From Synergistaceae bacterium (GTDB taxonomy: Bacteria; Synergistota; Synergistia; Synergistales; Aminobacteriaceae), in contig JAITPZ010000019.1 in assembly GCA_031289165.1 (NCBI GenBank), positions 1-21,213 of the forward strand: a stretch of 21,213 nt of DNA. Direction: 5' to 3'. Shown here in pieces: positions 8,613 to 16,823 of the stretch (its first letter is position 1; each line of letters begins with the position of its first letter). Under the pieces are notes generated by a model. It searched no databases, was not told the origin of the DNA, and saw nothing but the letters and a program-made list of their open reading frames with translations. The position numbers and the translations under genes were made by a program.

Positions 8613-9956
8613 TTAAAGGGCCTCCAGAAAGCGGCGCACGAGATTGCCCCCGAGGGCTTTACGATACTCCGCCGACTTTCGGGGATTCAGCTCGTCGGTG
8701 ATTGTCTCGACGGCCCGGTCGATCAGGGCGGGGGTCAGAGCCTGGCCCGTCAGCGCCGCCTCGAGCTTCGGCAGGCGCGTCGGAATCGGGGACATGCTGC
8801 CCGCCGCGGCGCGAAACTCCCTCACAACTCCGCTCTCGACATCGGCAAACAGCGCCAGAGACGCCCGCGAAAGCGTCAGGGCCGCGCGCGAGCCGCGTTT
8901 ATAAAACTTCTGAGTGCCCGCCGAAATGGGAACTGCAATTTCCCTCAGAATCTCCCCCCGCCGGAGGTCGGTCTTTCTGTAGTCCTTAATGAACGCCTCC
9001 ACCGGGAGAACGCGCTGGCCCTTCCGGCTCTGCAGACGCACCTTCCCCGCCAGGGCCAGCAGGGCGACGGGCAGGTCCGCGGCGCCGGACGCGGTACAGA
9101 GGTTGCCCCCGATCGTCGCCCGGTTGCGCACCGCCGGGCCGGCGCTCAGAAGTGCCGCCTCGCGCAGGGCGGGAAGATACTCCGCGACGACGGCGCTCTC
9201 CCCGAGTTCCGCGTCCGTGACGCAGCCGCCGATGCGAATTTCCGAACCTCTGCGCTCTATACCCCTCAGTTCCTTAAGCCCGAAGATGTCCATCGCCTCC
9301 GATATATTCAAATTACCGTTTTTCACGTCCGGCCCCGTGTCGGTCCCCCCCGCGAGCAGGAGCAGGTCGGGATGGTCCCCCAGAATCCTCAGTGCCTCGT
9401 CCAAGGTCCCGGGGCTGAAAAACAGGTTCTTCTCCGCGTCCGAAAAATTCGGCCGTCCGGTGGGAGAATCTTCGCATGAACGATCTCCTGACGGGTTATA
9501 GCCGTTTTTGACCGCCCTGTCCACAGCGGCGTAGATGCGGTTGTAGCCCGTGCAGCGGCAGAGCGTCCCGGAAAGCGCGACGCGCACCTCCTCCCGCGAG
9601 GGGTTCGCGTTCCGCTGAAGCAGGGCCCGCGCGGCCAGAATCATGCCCGGCGTGCAAAAACCGCAATGCACCGCCCCCTCCTCGACGAAGGCCCTCTGCA
9701 GGGTGTCAGGATTCTCCGGCGCGCCCAGCCCCTCGACGGTCAGAATCCACGACCCGGCGGCCTGAACGGACGGGATCATACAGGCGTTAACCAGGCAGTC
9801 ATCCATGATGACGGCACAGGCTCCGCACTCCCCCTCTCCGCAGCCCTCCCTGCATCCCTTCAGGTTCATATCGTCGCGCAGCAGATCCAGAAGCCGCGTC
9901 ATGGGATGCGTCTCCACGACTCTGAGCGCTCCGTTGACCATGAGCTCGATTTTCAC
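8613..9956 (-). CDS. Molybdenum hydroxylase, fused 2Fe-2S and FAD subunit
   Basis: This electron-transfer subunit of a xanthine-dehydrogenase-family enzyme carries two 2Fe-2S clusters and FAD, passing electrons from the molybdenum site to an acceptor. The product is 447 residues. The plant-type cluster uses Cys39, Cys44, Cys47 and Cys59 (GCGEGECGAC), and the second uses Cys98, Cys101, Cys133 and Cys135 (HCGFCTPG, CRCTGY). After a short linker near residues 150-170 the FAD domain has LLLLAGGTDTGPD and ATIGGNLCTASGAADLP. Many relatives encode the two domains as separate proteins; here they are fused as in XdhA of Rhodobacter capsulatus. The start is GTG at 9956, overlapping the upstream stop as GTGA; the open frame upstream to 10265 is a shadow of the large subunit. 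Confidence 0.92.
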   Translation of the reverse strand: MKIELMVNGALRVVETHPMTRLLDLLRDDMNLKGCREGCGEGECGACAVIMDDCLVNACMIPSVQAAGSWILTVEGLGAPENPDTLQRAFVEEGAVHCGFCTPGMILAARALLQRNANPSREEVRVALSGTLCRCTGYNRIYAAVDRAVKNGYNPSGDRSCEDSPTGRPNFSDAEKNLFFSPGTLDEALRILGDHPDLLLLAGGTDTGPDVKNGNLNISEAMDIFGLKELRGIERRGSEIRIGGCVTDAELGESAVVAEYLPALREAALLSAGPAVRNRATIGGNLCTASGAADLPVALLALAGKVRLQSRKGQRVLPVEAFIKDYRKTDLRRGEILREIAVPISAGTQKFYKRGSRAALTLSRASLALFADVESGVVREFRAAAGSMSPIPTRLPKLEAALTGQALTPALIDRAVETITDELNPRKSAEYRKALGGNLVRRFLEAL

Positions 9957-12277
9957 CGTGACGCCTGCCCTCGCTCCTGCGACGCTTCGCGTTCCTTCAT
10001 GAGCCGATGCAGCTCCTCTCCCGTAAGGGGAATTTTCGTCGCGAAAACCCCGAGGGCGTTTTCGACGGCTGCCGCTATTGCCGGAGCTCCGCCGTCCATC
10101 GGCAGCTCCCCGATCCCCTTGGCCCCGTACGCGCCGACGGAACAGGGTTCCTCCAGAATGTTCACGCTGAATTCGGGGGTGTCGAGCGCCGTCGGGATCA
10201 GATAGCCGTTCAGATGCCCCGTATCGTACTTCCCGTCGGGGGTCAGGGAGAGGTTCTCGACACAACTCCAGCCGTAGGACTGCAATACTCCGCCCTCGAT
10301 CTGACCGACCGCCTGAACCGGGTTGATCGCGCGTCCGATCTCGGCGGAGACGGTCGACTTCAAAGGCGTGATCTCGTACGTGTCGCAGTCCACCTCGACC
10401 TCGACGACCTGCGCCATCCAGGCGTAGCCCTTATAGGCGCAGCCCTCGTATTTTTCGTCGTCCCAGGCGGCGGCCTCGTCCGGCCTGTACTCAGCCCTGC
10501 CGGCGAGGCGGCCTCTCGCCCTCAGCCAGTCCGAGGCGGCCTCATCGAAGTTCGAAACCTCGTTTTCCCCGTGGTAAAAAATTCCTTTCTCATAAGAAGG
10601 ATCTTCCCCGAGTCTCCGCGTCTCCGCGACGTGTCCCTTCAGCTTGTCGATCAGGTCCAGAGCGGCGTCGCGCACGACCATTCCGACGTACATCGTGGTG
10701 CGAGAGGCGACGGTCGGTCCGCTGTTGGGGACCCTCGACGTGTCCGGGAGCGGGTGGCGCACCCTGTCCGGGGAGAGTTCCAGTGCCTCGGCCGCGATCA
10801 TCGGCAGGACGGTGGACGCGCCCTGTCCCATGTCCGTGCTGCTGGCCAGAACCTCCACCACGCCGGACGGCGCGTACTCCAGCTCGACCGCGGTCCCCAT
10901 GTTGTCCTCCCCGCTGCCGGTGAACCCTCCGCCGTGCATGCAGAGCGACAACCCGACGCCCCTGCGGACCGAGCCGGAGCTCCGATTTTTGTACTCTTCG
11001 TGTTTGCGCCGGTAATCGGAGCGCTCGACGACGTCGTTCAGAACCCCGAGGGCCCCCTCCACTCCCTCGTTCATCACCTGCCCGAAGGGGAAGGAATCCC
11101 CGGGCCGCATGACGTTTTTCAGGCGCAGGTCCAACGGGTCCATGCCCAGGGTCGCGGCGATCCGGTCCATCTGGCGCTCCATAGCGAAGAGGCTCTGGGG
11201 CGCGCCAAAACCCCGAAACGCCCCGTTGGGCGGCGTGTTCGTCGCCATCGCACGCGCGCGGATATGCGCGTTGGGAATCCTGTACGCGCCGGTGCTGTGC
11301 AGAATGGACCGGGAGAGCACCACTTTGCTCATGCTCGTGGCCGCGCCGCCGTCCAGAAGCAGGTCGATTTCGAGCGCCGTCAGGGTTCCGTCGCGCTTCA
11401 CGCCCGTTCTGTGAAAAATTTTGGAGGGGTGACGCTTGGTGCTGACCAGAAGGTCCTCCGTCCTGTCGTAGATCAGCTTCACGGGATGCCCGCAGGCCCG
11501 GGCGAGCAACGCCGCCCAGACGGCCATGACCGAGGGGTAATCCTCCTTGCCGCCGAATCCCCCGCCCGTCGTGCTCTGCCGCACCCTCACGTTCTCCGCG
11601 TCGAGGGCCAGCGCCCGCGCCACCGCTCCGTGAACGTACCAGGGGCACTGCATGGAGCCCTCAATTTCCACTCCGTTCTCCGTCGGCCGGGCGATCATGC
11701 CCTGGGTTTCGAGGTAAACGTGTTCCTGATACGGGGTCCGATACGTCCCCTCGACGATCGCGTCGGCCTCCCCGAACCCCTTTTCGACGTCTCCGCGCCG
11801 CACGAAAAACTCGTCGATGACGTTCGGCGCCTTCCGCCCCTCCGGCCCCCAAACGACGATATTCGCCGCGAGGGAATCCTCGATGGTCAGAACGGGCGTT
11901 TCCTCAGCGATGTCGGCCCTGAGATGCGCCAGCGCCCCAACGAGCCCGGCCCGGTCGGGCGCGGCGACGACGGCGAGCGCCTGAGTGGCGAAACTGATCC
12001 TGTCCCTCGCCAGAATTTCGTAGTCGTCCCGCACCATGGAGATGACGTTGGCTCCGGGCAATTCCCTCGCCGTGACCACGACGACCCGCGTCCAGTCGAA
12101 GGCGGGATCCCTCGCGACGCCCCGGAGCCTCCCCGCCGCCACCGGCGAGCGCAGCACTCCGGCCACCCACGCCTCCGGCACGTCGAGGTCCGCAACATAA
12201 AGCGCCTTTCCCGTGGCCTTCACCAGCCCGTCATGACGCTCGAGCGACCTGCCGATCACGCTGAACGCATCCGACAC
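9953..12277 (-). CDS. Molybdenum hydroxylase, molybdopterin-binding large subunit
   Basis: This is the catalytic subunit of a xanthine-dehydrogenase-family enzyme, which hydroxylates N-heterocycles with oxygen taken from water. The 774-residue protein has an aldehyde-oxidase-like a/b hammerhead region (about 18-125) and then the molybdopterin domains. By family comparison the active-site residues are present: Gln184 (YQEHVYLE), Glu245 (GGGFGGKE, like bovine Glu802), Arg355 (AFRGFGAPQ, like bovine Arg880) and the catalytic base Glu724 (GAKGIGE, like bovine Glu1261). The Glu/Arg pair favours a purine such as xanthine or hypoxanthine over an aldehyde, but the substrate is not proven. The start is GTG at 12277, preceded by a purine-rich GGAAGGGAAG. 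It overlaps the FeS/FAD gene by four bases. No XdhC-type cofactor-insertion gene is in the window. Confidence 0.92.
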   Translation of the reverse strand: MSDAFSVIGRSLERHDGLVKATGKALYVADLDVPEAWVAGVLRSPVAAGRLRGVARDPAFDWTRVVVVTARELPGANVISMVRDDYEILARDRISFATQALAVVAAPDRAGLVGALAHLRADIAEETPVLTIEDSLAANIVVWGPEGRKAPNVIDEFFVRRGDVEKGFGEADAIVEGTYRTPYQEHVYLETQGMIARPTENGVEIEGSMQCPWYVHGAVARALALDAENVRVRQSTTGGGFGGKEDYPSVMAVWAALLARACGHPVKLIYDRTEDLLVSTKRHPSKIFHRTGVKRDGTLTALEIDLLLDGGAATSMSKVVLSRSILHSTGAYRIPNAHIRARAMATNTPPNGAFRGFGAPQSLFAMERQMDRIAATLGMDPLDLRLKNVMRPGDSFPFGQVMNEGVEGALGVLNDVVERSDYRRKHEEYKNRSSGSVRRGVGLSLCMHGGGFTGSGEDNMGTAVELEYAPSGVVEVLASSTDMGQGASTVLPMIAAEALELSPDRVRHPLPDTSRVPNSGPTVASRTTMYVGMVVRDAALDLIDKLKGHVAETRRLGEDPSYEKGIFYHGENEVSNFDEAASDWLRARGRLAGRAEYRPDEAAAWDDEKYEGCAYKGYAWMAQVVEVEVDCDTYEITPLKSTVSAEIGRAINPVQAVGQIEGGVLQSYGWSCVENLSLTPDGKYDTGHLNGYLIPTALDTPEFSVNILEEPCSVGAYGAKGIGELPMDGGAPAIAAAVENALGVFATKIPLTGEELHRLMKEREASQERGQASR

Positions 12278-12320
12278 GACAACATCACTTCCCTTCCGAT
12301 CCCCTCAAAACATATCTGCA

Positions 12321-12329
12321 ATTATAACA
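12321..12329 (-). promoter_or_regulatory. Extended -10 promoter of the hydroxylase operon
   Basis: On the minus strand TGTTATAAT is a full TG-n-TATAAT extended -10 element, about 44 bases before the GTG start. The -35 region is weak, which is common for extended -10 promoters. It lies about 17 bases from the -35 box of the divergent glpX promoter. Confidence 0.55.
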
Positions 12330-12345
12330 ACGTCCTTTTTTACGA

Positions 12346-12375
12346 TTGCCTTTTACGAATCAAAACGGTGATAAT
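12346..12375 (+). promoter_or_regulatory. Probable promoter of glpX
   Basis: TTGCCT (12346-12351), an 18-base spacer and GATAAT (12370-12375) form an acceptable sigma70-type promoter. Transcription would start near 12382, about 60 bases before the glpX ATG. Confidence 0.45.
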
Positions 12376-12441
12376 AGGGAGACAAATACGGCGTCGAAAA
12401 ATCACAGGTCGAAAATCATTTTCGCAGGGAGGTTCTTTGGA

Positions 12442-13458
12442 ATGTCGCTTTTTGCACCGGACAAGAATCTTGCGCTGGAACTGGTACGGGGAACGGAGGC
12501 TGCAGTAATGGCTTCGGGGCGCTGGATGGGCCGCGGCAACAAAAACGAGGTGGACCGCGCCGCCGTGGAGGCCATGCGCTACATGCTGAACACCGTCAGC
12601 ATGAACGGGCTCGTCGTCATCGGGGAGGGAGAGAAGGACGAGGCGCCCATGCTTGCGAACGGTGAGGCGCTGGGAACGGGAGATGGCCCCGACATTGACA
12701 TCGCCGTGGATCCCATTGATGGAACGCGGCTGATGGCCCACGGCCTGGGCGGGGCCATCAGCGTCGTCGCCGCCGCCGAACGGGGCGCGATGTTCAGCCC
12801 GGATAACCTCTTCTACCTGGACAAGATCGTCACAGGACCGGAGGCCGCGGACTTCATCGACATCGACGCCCCGATTCACGTCAACATTCGACGCGTCGCC
12901 AGGGCCAAGAACAAGTCCGTCGAGGACGTGACCGTCATCATGCTGGACCGGCCACGCAACAACGCTGTCCGTGAGGAGGTCTGCAAACTGGGCGCACGCA
13001 TTCGCCTCATTCCCGAGGGAGACATCGGCGGGGCTCTGGCGACCTGCTGGGACGAGGGAGCGACCGCCGACCTGCTGCTGGGGGCCGGAGGCTCTCCCGA
13101 GGCCGTCATCACGGCCTGTGCCGTCAAGTGCCTCGGAGGAAACATGCAGTGCCGACCCTGGTTCCGCAACGAGTCCGACGAGGCGATCGCGAAGGAACGC
13201 GGCATCGAGAAGCACACCGTTCTGACCCTGGACGATCTGGTGAAGGGCGAAAACGTATTCTTCGCGGCGACCGGAGCGTCGGACGGAGACCTGCTGAAGG
13301 GAGTCGCCTACCGGGGAGAGCACATCTACACCTGGTCGCTCTGCATGAGGGGCAAGAGCGGAACGGTCCGCTACATCGAGGGCATACACTCCCCCAAAAA
13401 ACTCTCGGAACTCGGCAGCTCGATCGACTACGGTCCAAAGCATCCGTTCAGAAAATAA
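12442..13458 (+). CDS. glpX: Fructose-1,6-bisphosphatase, class II
   Basis: GlpX hydrolyses fructose 1,6-bisphosphate to fructose 6-phosphate for gluconeogenesis in the cytoplasm, with divalent metal. From the chosen start the product is 338 residues, the usual length. It shows GRGNKNEVDRAA (metal-ligand Asp38), IGEGEKDEAPML (residues 60-71), DPIDGTRL (90-97), VTVIMLDRPR, IPEGDIGGAL and GAGGSPEAVITA with Glu220. The DPIDGT form is unusual compared with DPIEGT of E. coli GlpX but is common in the wider phosphatase superfamily. The open frame extends upstream to 12346, but the ATG at 12442 has AGGGAGG nine bases ahead and gives the normal family start (MSLFAPDKNLALELVRGTE). It stands alone, divergent from the hydroxylase operon. 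Confidence 0.95.
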   Translation: MSLFAPDKNLALELVRGTEAAVMASGRWMGRGNKNEVDRAAVEAMRYMLNTVSMNGLVVIGEGEKDEAPMLANGEALGTGDGPDIDIAVDPIDGTRLMAHGLGGAISVVAAAERGAMFSPDNLFYLDKIVTGPEAADFIDIDAPIHVNIRRVARAKNKSVEDVTVIMLDRPRNNAVREEVCKLGARIRLIPEGDIGGALATCWDEGATADLLLGAGGSPEAVITACAVKCLGGNMQCRPWFRNESDEAIAKERGIEKHTVLTLDDLVKGENVFFAATGASDGDLLKGVAYRGEHIYTWSLCMRGKSGTVRYIEGIHSPKKLSELGSSIDYGPKHPFRK

Positions 13459-13474
13459 AGGAAGGGCTTGAATA

Positions 13475-13498
13475 CAGGGGAGCCCAGGGATCTCCCTG
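13475..13498. terminator. Weak hairpin between glpX and the convergent hydrolase gene
   Basis: CAGGGGAG (13475-13482) pairs imperfectly with CTCCCTG (13492-13498), with one bulged G, and is followed by CTTTG on the plus strand. It lies 16 bases after the glpX stop and 22 bases from the end of the opposing gene. It could serve both, but there is no good T-run. Confidence 0.3.
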
Positions 13499-13519
13499 CT
13501 TTGCCGGGGGTACGGTGAC

Positions 13520-14377
13520 TCAGAAGTCTGTTTTCCCCGCCCTCATCGCGCCGAAACGCTTCGTCAGGAAGGCGTCCAGCGCGGGGCGATAGATGTCGAT
13601 AGAGTCCAGGAAGCCCTCGTTGTGGCCTCCGTGGATTTCGACAAATGTTTTTTCGCTCGCCACCGCGTCGCAGAGGCGTTTGCCCAGGCGGAAGGGGACG
13701 ACCTCGTCGTTCGGGCTATGGATGCAGAGCGTGGGGACGGTCAGGGTGGCGGCGGCCTCGGCGGAGTTCCAGACGTCGCCGATCACGAGGCAGGCGACGG
13801 GGGCCAGGAGGGGGATGGGGAACATTTCGGGAAGGGAGGAAAACGTGGACTCCAGAATCAGTGCTCCGGGCTGCGCCTGACGCATCAGCTCCATGGCGGC
13901 GGCCCCTCCCATCGAGCGTCCGAACACGATGATTTTCTCGGCGGGCACTCCCTTTTCCTCCGTCAGCCACCTCCAGGCGGTGAGGGCATCCAGCGTCACG
14001 CCGGGGATAGAAGGTTCGCCTCCGCTCTGTCCGTACCCTCTGTAGTCGATGATGAATACGGACAGGCCCAGGTCGTGAAAGATCTCGATGGACTCGACGC
14101 GGTGCGAGAGATTTCCGGCGTTTCCGTGAAAGAAGAGCAGCGTGGCGCGGGCGTTGTCGGCGGGGACGTACCAGCCGTGAAGGCGAACGTCGTCCGGCGT
14201 CGTCAGCGTCACATCCTCGTAGGGCATATCGGCTCCCGCCGGCGTCAGAGAAAGGGTTTTCGTCGGCCTGAATACGACCCGCGGCAGCGCGAAGCGCATA
14301 CCGACCGCCAGGAACACGAGCAGCAGAAACAGCAACAAGGGACGCAGGGACGTTTTCTTTTTCGTTTTGTCTTTCAT
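13520..14377 (-). CDS. Membrane-anchored alpha/beta hydrolase
   Basis: A serine hydrolase of the alpha/beta fold, closest in layout to the BEM46/ABHD13-like group. The 285-residue protein starts with a basic stretch and one hydrophobic segment (about residues 11-27), so it is probably anchored in the inner membrane; the side on which the catalytic domain lies is not certain. The oxyanion motif FFHGNAGN lies at 83-89, and the apparent catalytic triad is Ser155 in GRSMGG, Asp224 in SPNDEVVP and His252 in GGHNEGF. The ATG at 14377 follows AAGGAG with a 5-base spacer. It begins 12 bases after the stop of the upstream oxidoreductase gene, so it is probably the last gene of that transcript. The substrate is unknown; family members include esterases, lipases and thioesterases. 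Confidence 0.85.
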   Translation of the reverse strand: MKDKTKKKTSLRPLLLFLLLVFLAVGMRFALPRVVFRPTKTLSLTPAGADMPYEDVTLTTPDDVRLHGWYVPADNARATLLFFHGNAGNLSHRVESIEIFHDLGLSVFIIDYRGYGQSGGEPSIPGVTLDALTAWRWLTEEKGVPAEKIIVFGRSMGGAAAMELMRQAQPGALILESTFSSLPEMFPIPLLAPVACLVIGDVWNSAEAAATLTVPTLCIHSPNDEVVPFRLGKRLCDAVASEKTFVEIHGGHNEGFLDSIDIYRPALDAFLTKRFGAMRAGKTDF

Positions 14378-14389
14378 GGGGCGCTCCTT

Positions 14390-15547
14390 CTATTTTCCAA
14401 CATCGCGCCCCAATGTGATCCCGGAGGTCGTGAAGTTTTCGACGGAGCGTGTTTTTTGATGGAAGCGGGGCATCGCGGCGGTCATCGTCTCGCGGCGGTA
14501 AAAGGGGTCGTCGGGGGCAATCGGGAGCGTCACCGTCGTTCGCGTGACGGACGCTTTGTAGATCGCCATGATGAGTTCGATGGCGTTTCGCCCTTCCTCT
14601 CCGGTCACGGCCGGGGGTTCCGTTCCGCCCACCGCCGCCAGAAAGTTGCCGATCTGCGCGGGGTGTCCCTCCGTTTTTAATTCCGGAATACTCTCGTAAT
14701 GGCGCTGCAGCAGATTTTTCCCCTCGGAGTTTTCTTCCGGAAACCCGTTCGGGAGCGCCCTGGCGGACGCGGTTCTCCAGGGAACGGACAGCCTGCCCCG
14801 CTCCGTCTGAAAGATCATCTCCTGCTCCTCGTCGTGGGTGACGAGCGAGGCGGAGACCTGCGCCAGCATTCCGGGATACTCGAGAACGGCGACGCCCAAG
14901 TCCTCGCACTCGGAGTTGTCGTGTCCCACGTTGGCGATGACCGCGGTGACCCGCTCCGGCTTTCCCAGCATCCACAGCAGAAGGTCCAGATGGTGGACGG
15001 CGTGGCTGGTGAAGCACCCGCCGCACTCCTTCTCCCAGGTTCCCCTCCACCAGATGTCGTAGTAATTTCCCCCGCGCCACCACAGGGAGTTGACGGTGGC
15101 GCAGAGAACCCTTCCGCCCACGCCGTCGTCGAGCATTGCCTTCACCCTGGCGTTGGGCGTTTTGAAACGATTTTGCGCGACAGGCGACAGGATTTTTCCG
15201 CCGGCCCCTGCGGCCTCGATCATGGCGTCGCACTCCGCGAGGCCAGTGGCCATTGGTTTTTCCACCAGAACGTGCTTACCTGCCTGCAGCGCCTTTATCG
15301 CGACGGTGGCGTGGGCGTCCGGCGGCAGGCAGATCGACACCGCGTCGATGTCGTCCCTCGCCAGAACCGCGTCGATATCGCCGCAGGCGGTCGCGTGACG
15401 CAGCCCCTTTGAATCGATGAGGGACTGCGCCTTGTCCGGATAGAGATCACAGACGGCGCGCACCTCGCAGCGATTCCCCCACGTCCCGTAAGCGTCGGCG
15501 TGTACCGCCGCGATGGCCCCCGACCCCAGAAGAGCAATTCCCGTCAT
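14390..15547 (-). CDS. Gfo/Idh/MocA family oxidoreductase (second of two)
   Basis: An NAD(P)-dependent dehydrogenase of the family that oxidises sugars, inositols and related polyols. The 385-residue product has an N-terminal Rossmann fold (GIALLGSGAIAAVHADAY), the conserved VLVEKPMA with Glu96-Lys97-Pro98, and a C-terminal sheet domain opening with CGGCFTSHAVHHLDLLLW. In that block the frequent Asp of the GGxxxDxGxH pattern is Ser181, while His185 is kept. The frame is open upstream to 15661, but the ATG at 15547 is preceded by GGAGGA and gives the normal family N-terminus. An intrinsic terminator lies directly upstream, between this gene and its paralogue. The two proteins share the family only and are clearly different in sequence, so they probably catalyse different steps. 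The substrate is unknown. Confidence 0.88.
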   Translation of the reverse strand: MTGIALLGSGAIAAVHADAYGTWGNRCEVRAVCDLYPDKAQSLIDSKGLRHATACGDIDAVLARDDIDAVSICLPPDAHATVAIKALQAGKHVLVEKPMATGLAECDAMIEAAGAGGKILSPVAQNRFKTPNARVKAMLDDGVGGRVLCATVNSLWWRGGNYYDIWWRGTWEKECGGCFTSHAVHHLDLLLWMLGKPERVTAVIANVGHDNSECEDLGVAVLEYPGMLAQVSASLVTHDEEQEMIFQTERGRLSVPWRTASARALPNGFPEENSEGKNLLQRHYESIPELKTEGHPAQIGNFLAAVGGTEPPAVTGEEGRNAIELIMAIYKASVTRTTVTLPIAPDDPFYRRETMTAAMPRFHQKTRSVENFTTSGITLGRDVGK

Positions 15548-15573
15548 GACGGCATTCCTCCAATTCAAACAAT

Positions 15574-15619
15574 AAAAAAACTTCTCCCCCCTCTCCCTCC
15601 GGGAGAAGGGGGTGGGGAG
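15574..15619 (-). terminator. Intrinsic terminator between the two oxidoreductase genes
   Basis: On the minus strand, CCCCCTTCTCCC pairs with GGGAGAGGGGGG (one G-T wobble) around a GGA loop and is followed by AGAAG and seven T (15580-15574). It starts a few bases after the stop codon of the upstream gene and ends about 26 bases before the ATG of the next one. The stem is strong and the T-run is good. Confidence 0.75.
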
Positions 15620-15623
15620 AAAA

Positions 15624-16718
15624 TCAGGATCTGAATCCTCCAACTCCGGCCTTCCAGGCACGCTCCTGCGCCTCGATCGCGAGCTCGATGGCGGCGAAGG
15701 CGTGGCTCTGGGTCATCGCCGTCCCGGTATGTTCGATGCAGTCGCGGATGAACTGCCCAAAGAACGGAAAGCCGCAGGTCCCCGCGGCCTCGATGTGCCG
15801 CTCGCCCTCGTGGTCGACCAGAAAGACGTGGTCGCCCTCGGCGTTCGCTGCGACATCGATGTACTTGCGTATTTCGATATACCCGTCCGTGCCGAGGATG
15901 AGGGTGCGCCCGTCGCCCCACGCCCCCAGCCCGTCGGGTGTGAACCAGTCCACTCGAAAGTACCCGGCGACGCCGTTGTCGCAGATCAGGCTCACGTCCC
16001 CGAAGTCCTCGAAACGCGGATACGCGGTATGGTTGAAGTTGGCGACGTGGCTGTTCGTGATCTTCGCGCCCTCCGCGCCCGCGTACGCCAAAATCTGCTC
16101 GATCTGATGACAGCCGATATCCACCAGAATTCCGCCGTACCGGGATTTATCGAAGAACCAGTCCGGTCTCGCGGCAACGCCCGCGCGATGCGGACCCCAG
16201 CCCATCACCTGCACAACCCTGCCGATGGCCCCCTGCTTCACGAGTTCCCCGGCGCGGACGGCCGACTCCACATGCAGCCGCTCGCTGTAGTAGACGCCCC
16301 ATCTGCGCCCGGTCCTGCCGACCGTCGCTCTTGCCCTCTCCAGTTGTTCCCGCGTGATGAGGGGCGGCTTATCGACGAAAAAGTCGTGTCCGCTTTCCAG
16401 CGCCGCGACGCCGATGTCGCAGCGGTCTCCCGGGACCGCGGCCGAGGCGATCAGTCGAATGTTCCCGGCCTCCAAAATCTCGTCCCTGTCGCGCGCGATC
16501 CGCACCGTGGGCCAGGCCTCGCGGAAGAGCCGGCACTTTTCGGGGTCGGGATCCCAGGCGAGCACGATCCCGGCCCCGGCCTCCGAGAGGCCGTTGCACA
16601 TGCCGTGAATATGTCCGTGGTCGAGGCCGATCACACCGACCAAAAATTCCCCGGGGGCGACCACCGCAACAGCTTTGCCCCGAGGCGCATAACTCTGTCC
16701 ATCGCTCTTCTTTTGCAC
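15624..16718 (-). CDS. Gfo/Idh/MocA family oxidoreductase (first of two)
   Basis: An NAD(P)-dependent dehydrogenase of the sugar/polyol-oxidising family, 364 residues. After about 25 polar residues the Rossmann fold begins with FLVGVIGLDHGHIHGM (25-40), a variant nucleotide-binding loop rich in histidine. The usual EKP motif appears as DKPP (Asp116, Lys117). The C-terminal domain carries GGILVDIGCHQIEQIL with Asp200 and His204, the usual catalytic pair. The start is GTG at 16718, with AAGGAG eight bases ahead. It follows dctM by about 105 bases, a gap that holds repeat copy C, and is followed by a terminator. Together with the TRAP genes it suggests oxidation of an imported sugar, sugar acid or cyclitol; the substrate cannot be named. 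Confidence 0.88.
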   Translation of the reverse strand: MQKKSDGQSYAPRGKAVAVVAPGEFLVGVIGLDHGHIHGMCNGLSEAGAGIVLAWDPDPEKCRLFREAWPTVRIARDRDEILEAGNIRLIASAAVPGDRCDIGVAALESGHDFFVDKPPLITREQLERARATVGRTGRRWGVYYSERLHVESAVRAGELVKQGAIGRVVQVMGWGPHRAGVAARPDWFFDKSRYGGILVDIGCHQIEQILAYAGAEGAKITNSHVANFNHTAYPRFEDFGDVSLICDNGVAGYFRVDWFTPDGLGAWGDGRTLILGTDGYIEIRKYIDVAANAEGDHVFLVDHEGERHIEAAGTCGFPFFGQFIRDCIEHTGTAMTQSHAFAAIELAIEAQERAWKAGVGGFRS

Positions 16719-16751
16719 GTGACAAACTCCTTTGCAACATCTTTTACCAAT

Positions 16752-16803
16752 GGGATCCAGAGGTCCAGGACCCCTGGCGGAATTTGGGGCGGAGCCCCCA
16801 GGG
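16752..16803 (-). repeat. Dispersed double-hairpin repeat, copy C
   Basis: On the minus strand GGGGC/GCCCC (16798-16794 with 16790-16786) is followed by CCAGGGGTC and GACCTCTGG (16777-16769 with 16765-16757). This copy is slightly decayed: the second hairpin has one mismatch and the first has a shorter stem than copies A and B. It begins about 21 bases after the dctM stop codon and reads in the dctM direction. Confidence 0.75.
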
Positions 16804-16823
16804 TCTTTTGAGTCTTTTTTAAC

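Noticed and set aside
9957..10265. N-terminal extension of the FeS/FAD subunit by about 103 residues
   Set aside because: The extension lies wholly within the large-subunit gene in another frame, is Arg-rich and lacks any family match. The GTG at 9956 with a GTGA overlap gives a normal ferredoxin-like N-terminus.
10007..12508. An 833-residue open frame on the plus strand, opposite the hydroxylase large subunit
   Set aside because: Its translation is rich in Arg, His, Pro and Asp with no recognisable domain, it runs across the divergent promoters and the start of glpX, and the minus-strand protein is unmistakable.
12340..13443. A 367-residue minus-strand frame opposite glpX
   Set aside because: It is a mirror of glpX codon usage and overlaps the intergenic promoters; no motif is visible.
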